DNA of 64,000 bases from Parietichytrium sp. I65-24A (Eukaryota; Sar; Bigyra; Thraustochytrida; Thraustochytriidae): NCBI GenBank assembly GCA_012862575.1, contig BLSF01000031.1, forward strand, positions 186,001 through 250,000, given 5' to 3'. A program made the translations under genes and the position numbers. The notes beneath the pieces are model-generated. The model was given only the letters and a program-made list of their open reading frames with translations, made no database searches and was not told the DNA's origin. Positions 62,423-64,000 of the stretch are shown in pieces. How positions within the stretch are numbered: position 1 is the first letter of the stretch; each line of letters opens with the position of its first letter.

Positions 62423-64000
62423 ATGGCCAACTCAACGTACGATCTCAAGTGGCAGGAGGCCATGGCGGAGCTGAATGAACAGCTGCACCTGGAGGATCCC
62501 GAGCAAGGCTCACAGCCTTCCAGTGGCACACCGAGCCTGGGCGAGGCAATGCAGCACTGGTCCGCGCTCTACATTCGATATCTGGACATCTTGCGCAAGC
62601 TGGAGGCTTGCTACGACGGAATGCTGCACCCGCAGAAGCGCATCGACGTGAAAATGATTATGGAGCTCGTGATGAGCCGCGTGCTGGAGATTAAGCAGAA
62701 CATCGTCAAGTGGAACCCCGTGCACCCTTCGCTAGTGGCCGACGGCTGCAACGGCCCGCTGCCGTGGGAGTACGTCAACTTTGACGATATTCTCGTGGAC
62801 CTCAAGCTGCCGCCCAAGACGCTGGAGGTGCCCATCCCCAGGTACTTTACCGAGGAGAACGCGGACATGCAGAGCAAGCGGGACATGCTCGTAGAGGCCC
62901 TGCGGAGCGCGAAACTGGAGGCCGAGGAGACCCTCGTGGTGGAGCAAGACAAAGCCGAGCGCCTCGCGGCCAAACCCCTCATTGAGATGACCATCGAGGA
63001 GGCAATCGCTTGCATCCAGCAATGCGAGCGGGGCAGGCAGGGTCTGGTGCGAGGGCAGCTCGTACAAACGCTGGCCAACGAAGAAGCCATGAAAAAGGCC
63101 TTTAATCGGCCGGAAACATTTAGCCTCGACCCGGAGATCGCAGCAGCGAACATCCAAAGGCTATACCGCGGCAACGTGTCAAGGAGAAAGGCACTGCAGG
63201 AGCGTGACCGCGAGCTCGCCTTCATCGGCATGAAGCGGTCGAGCCAGTGGGAGAATGTTGAGGCTAAACGGGCCGAGGAAAAGCGCTCCGAGGACCTTAA
63301 CCATGCGAGGACAAGACGGAAAGCAGAGCAGAAGGAGAACGAGGACGCTTACTCCCAGGCGCTCATCGACCTCCATGGCACTGTTTTGGAGGAGGAAGGC
63401 CCGGACATGAGAGAGCGCATGATGGACGAACGCAGGGCGTGGTTCACGGACGAGCTTGGCAAAGGTATCTTCCCGGAAGACTTGGCAAACTTTTACCTCA
63501 TGAAAAATCCCCCCGCGGAGCCAGAAGTCGCCGAAGCGGAGAAAGGCGGCAAGGGGAAGAAGGATGACAAAAAGAAGGGTGGGGACGCCAAGGGAAAAGG
63601 AAAAGGAAAGGGCAAAGAAGAAGAGGTAGAGGTCGAAAAAATCCCTGCGCTTTCCGGCCCCACAATGTTTTCTGGAACTCTGAGGGAGCTTCTCGGGCGG
63701 TACGAGGACGTTTGGCTCGACCGTAACGAGGCTGACAACTTTCAGCAAAAGCATGACGTCGACCTCGCCAAGAATGTTGTTCGTCCTAACGTTGAAGAGG
63801 AAGTCCGCGAGAACGTGGACAAAATGCTCGTATTGCAACTCCAAAACTTGAAAGCTCAACTCGAAGCCGCAGCAAGTGGCGGAAAGAAAGGAAAGAAGAA
63901 AGGGAAAAAGGACAAGAAGGGGAAAAAAGGAAAGAAGGGCAAGAAAGACAAGAAGGGCAAGAAAGGCAAGCCACTGCCTGGCCAAAAGCAGTGCGCAGAT
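62423..64000 (+). CDS. DRC11: DRC11/IQCA1, nexin-dynein regulatory complex subunit (C-terminus beyond window)
   Basis: The frame from ATG 62423 (GAAATGG) is open to the window end (526 codons). The N-terminus YDLKWQEAMAELNEQL and the motifs QHWSALYIRYLDILRKLE and PSLGEAMQHW match IQCA1/DRC11. An IQ motif is visible near residue 240 (AANIQRLYRGNVSRRKAL), where calmodulin would bind. A Gly/Lys-rich low-complexity linker occupies ~370-400, and a stronger Lys/Gly run the last ~40 residues before the edge. Known family members carry a C-terminal AAA domain, which should lie downstream of this window. The protein is part of the axonemal N-DRC and regulates dynein activity between doublets. Confidence 0.92.
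   Translation, partial: MANSTYDLKWQEAMAELNEQLHLEDPEQGSQPSSGTPSLGEAMQHWSALYIRYLDILRKLEACYDGMLHPQKRIDVKMIMELVMSRVLEIKQNIVKWNPVHPSLVADGCNGPLPWEYVNFDDILVDLKLPPKTLEVPIPRYFTEENADMQSKRDMLVEALRSAKLEAEETLVVEQDKAERLAAKPLIEMTIEEAIACIQQCERGRQGLVRGQLVQTLANEEAMKKAFNRPETFSLDPEIAAANIQRLYRGNVSRRKALQERDRELAFIGMKRSSQWENVEAKRAEEKRSEDLNHARTRRKAEQKENEDAYSQALIDLHGTVLEEEGPDMRERMMDERRAWFTDELGKGIFPEDLANFYLMKNPPAEPEVAEAEKGGKGKKDDKKKGGDAKGKGKGKGKEEEVEVEKIPALSGPTMFSGTLRELLGRYEDVWLDRNEADNFQQKHDVDLAKNVVRPNVEEEVRENVDKMLVLQLQNLKAQLEAAASGGKKGKKKGKKDKKGKKGKKGKKDKKGKKGKPLPGQKQCAD

Overview
This is a gene-dense nuclear segment of a flagellated protist, most likely a stramenopile and perhaps a labyrinthulomycete (thraustochytrid-like). 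The reasons are eukaryotic families throughout, few and short GT-AG introns (43-145 bp), TACTAAC-type branch sites in two introns, PTxSPT-type mucin stalks and giant GCC2/GCC3 cysteine-rich proteins of the kind known from stramenopiles, and axonemal genes. The lineage is inferred, because no rRNA or organelle marker is present. I found no convincing tRNA, rRNA, CRISPR array or transposon.

I support 18 protein genes, on both strands. In order: a GIGYF-like GYF protein (-, its 3' end lies outside the window), CC2D1/Lgd (+), a tesmin/TSO1 CXC regulator (+), a GPR180/TMEM145-like seven-TM protein (+), a TTLL tubulin-modifying ligase (-), an F-box-like protein (-), a WW + DM10 protein (+), a 5,098-residue membrane protein filling 20.8-36.2 kb (-), a fatty-acid-hydroxylase-superfamily enzyme (+), flotillin (-), TBC1D23 (+), a double CxxC-knuckle protein of unknown family (-), RSPH1 (+), a RING-PHD protein (-), a CHY/CTCHY/RING ligase of Pirh2 type (+), DDB1 (+), a small protein with a probable dual-acylation N-terminus (-), and DRC11/IQCA1 (+, its 3' end lies outside the window). 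Six of these genes have introns, and I give their splice junctions; every junction restores the reading frame.

Themes: (1) flagellum: TTLL, the DM10 protein, RSPH1 and DRC11, with the giant surface protein as a possible fifth; (2) endomembrane: CC2D1, TBC1D23, flotillin; (3) ubiquitin: RING-PHD, Pirh2-like and DDB1 lie consecutively at 49.4-59.6 kb, with an F-box-like gene elsewhere; (4) RNA and transcription control: GIGYF and CXC. There is no sign of an operon, and the links are thematic.

The most unusual object is the giant protein. It has a signal peptide, a PTDAPTVS stalk, Calx-beta-like domains, about 2,300 residues of cysteine-rich repeats with a higher-order repeat, a cupredoxin-like domain, one TM, and a cytoplasmic coiled coil of about 1,650 residues ending in a globular domain with an HALAH helix. 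Other points are an antisense overlap of coding sequence between two convergent genes, a WW-DM10 combination, a TBC1D23 that keeps both catalytic finger motifs, and spacers rich in GTACCGGTAC-like palindromes, GA/CT tracts and 9-bp-unit minisatellites.
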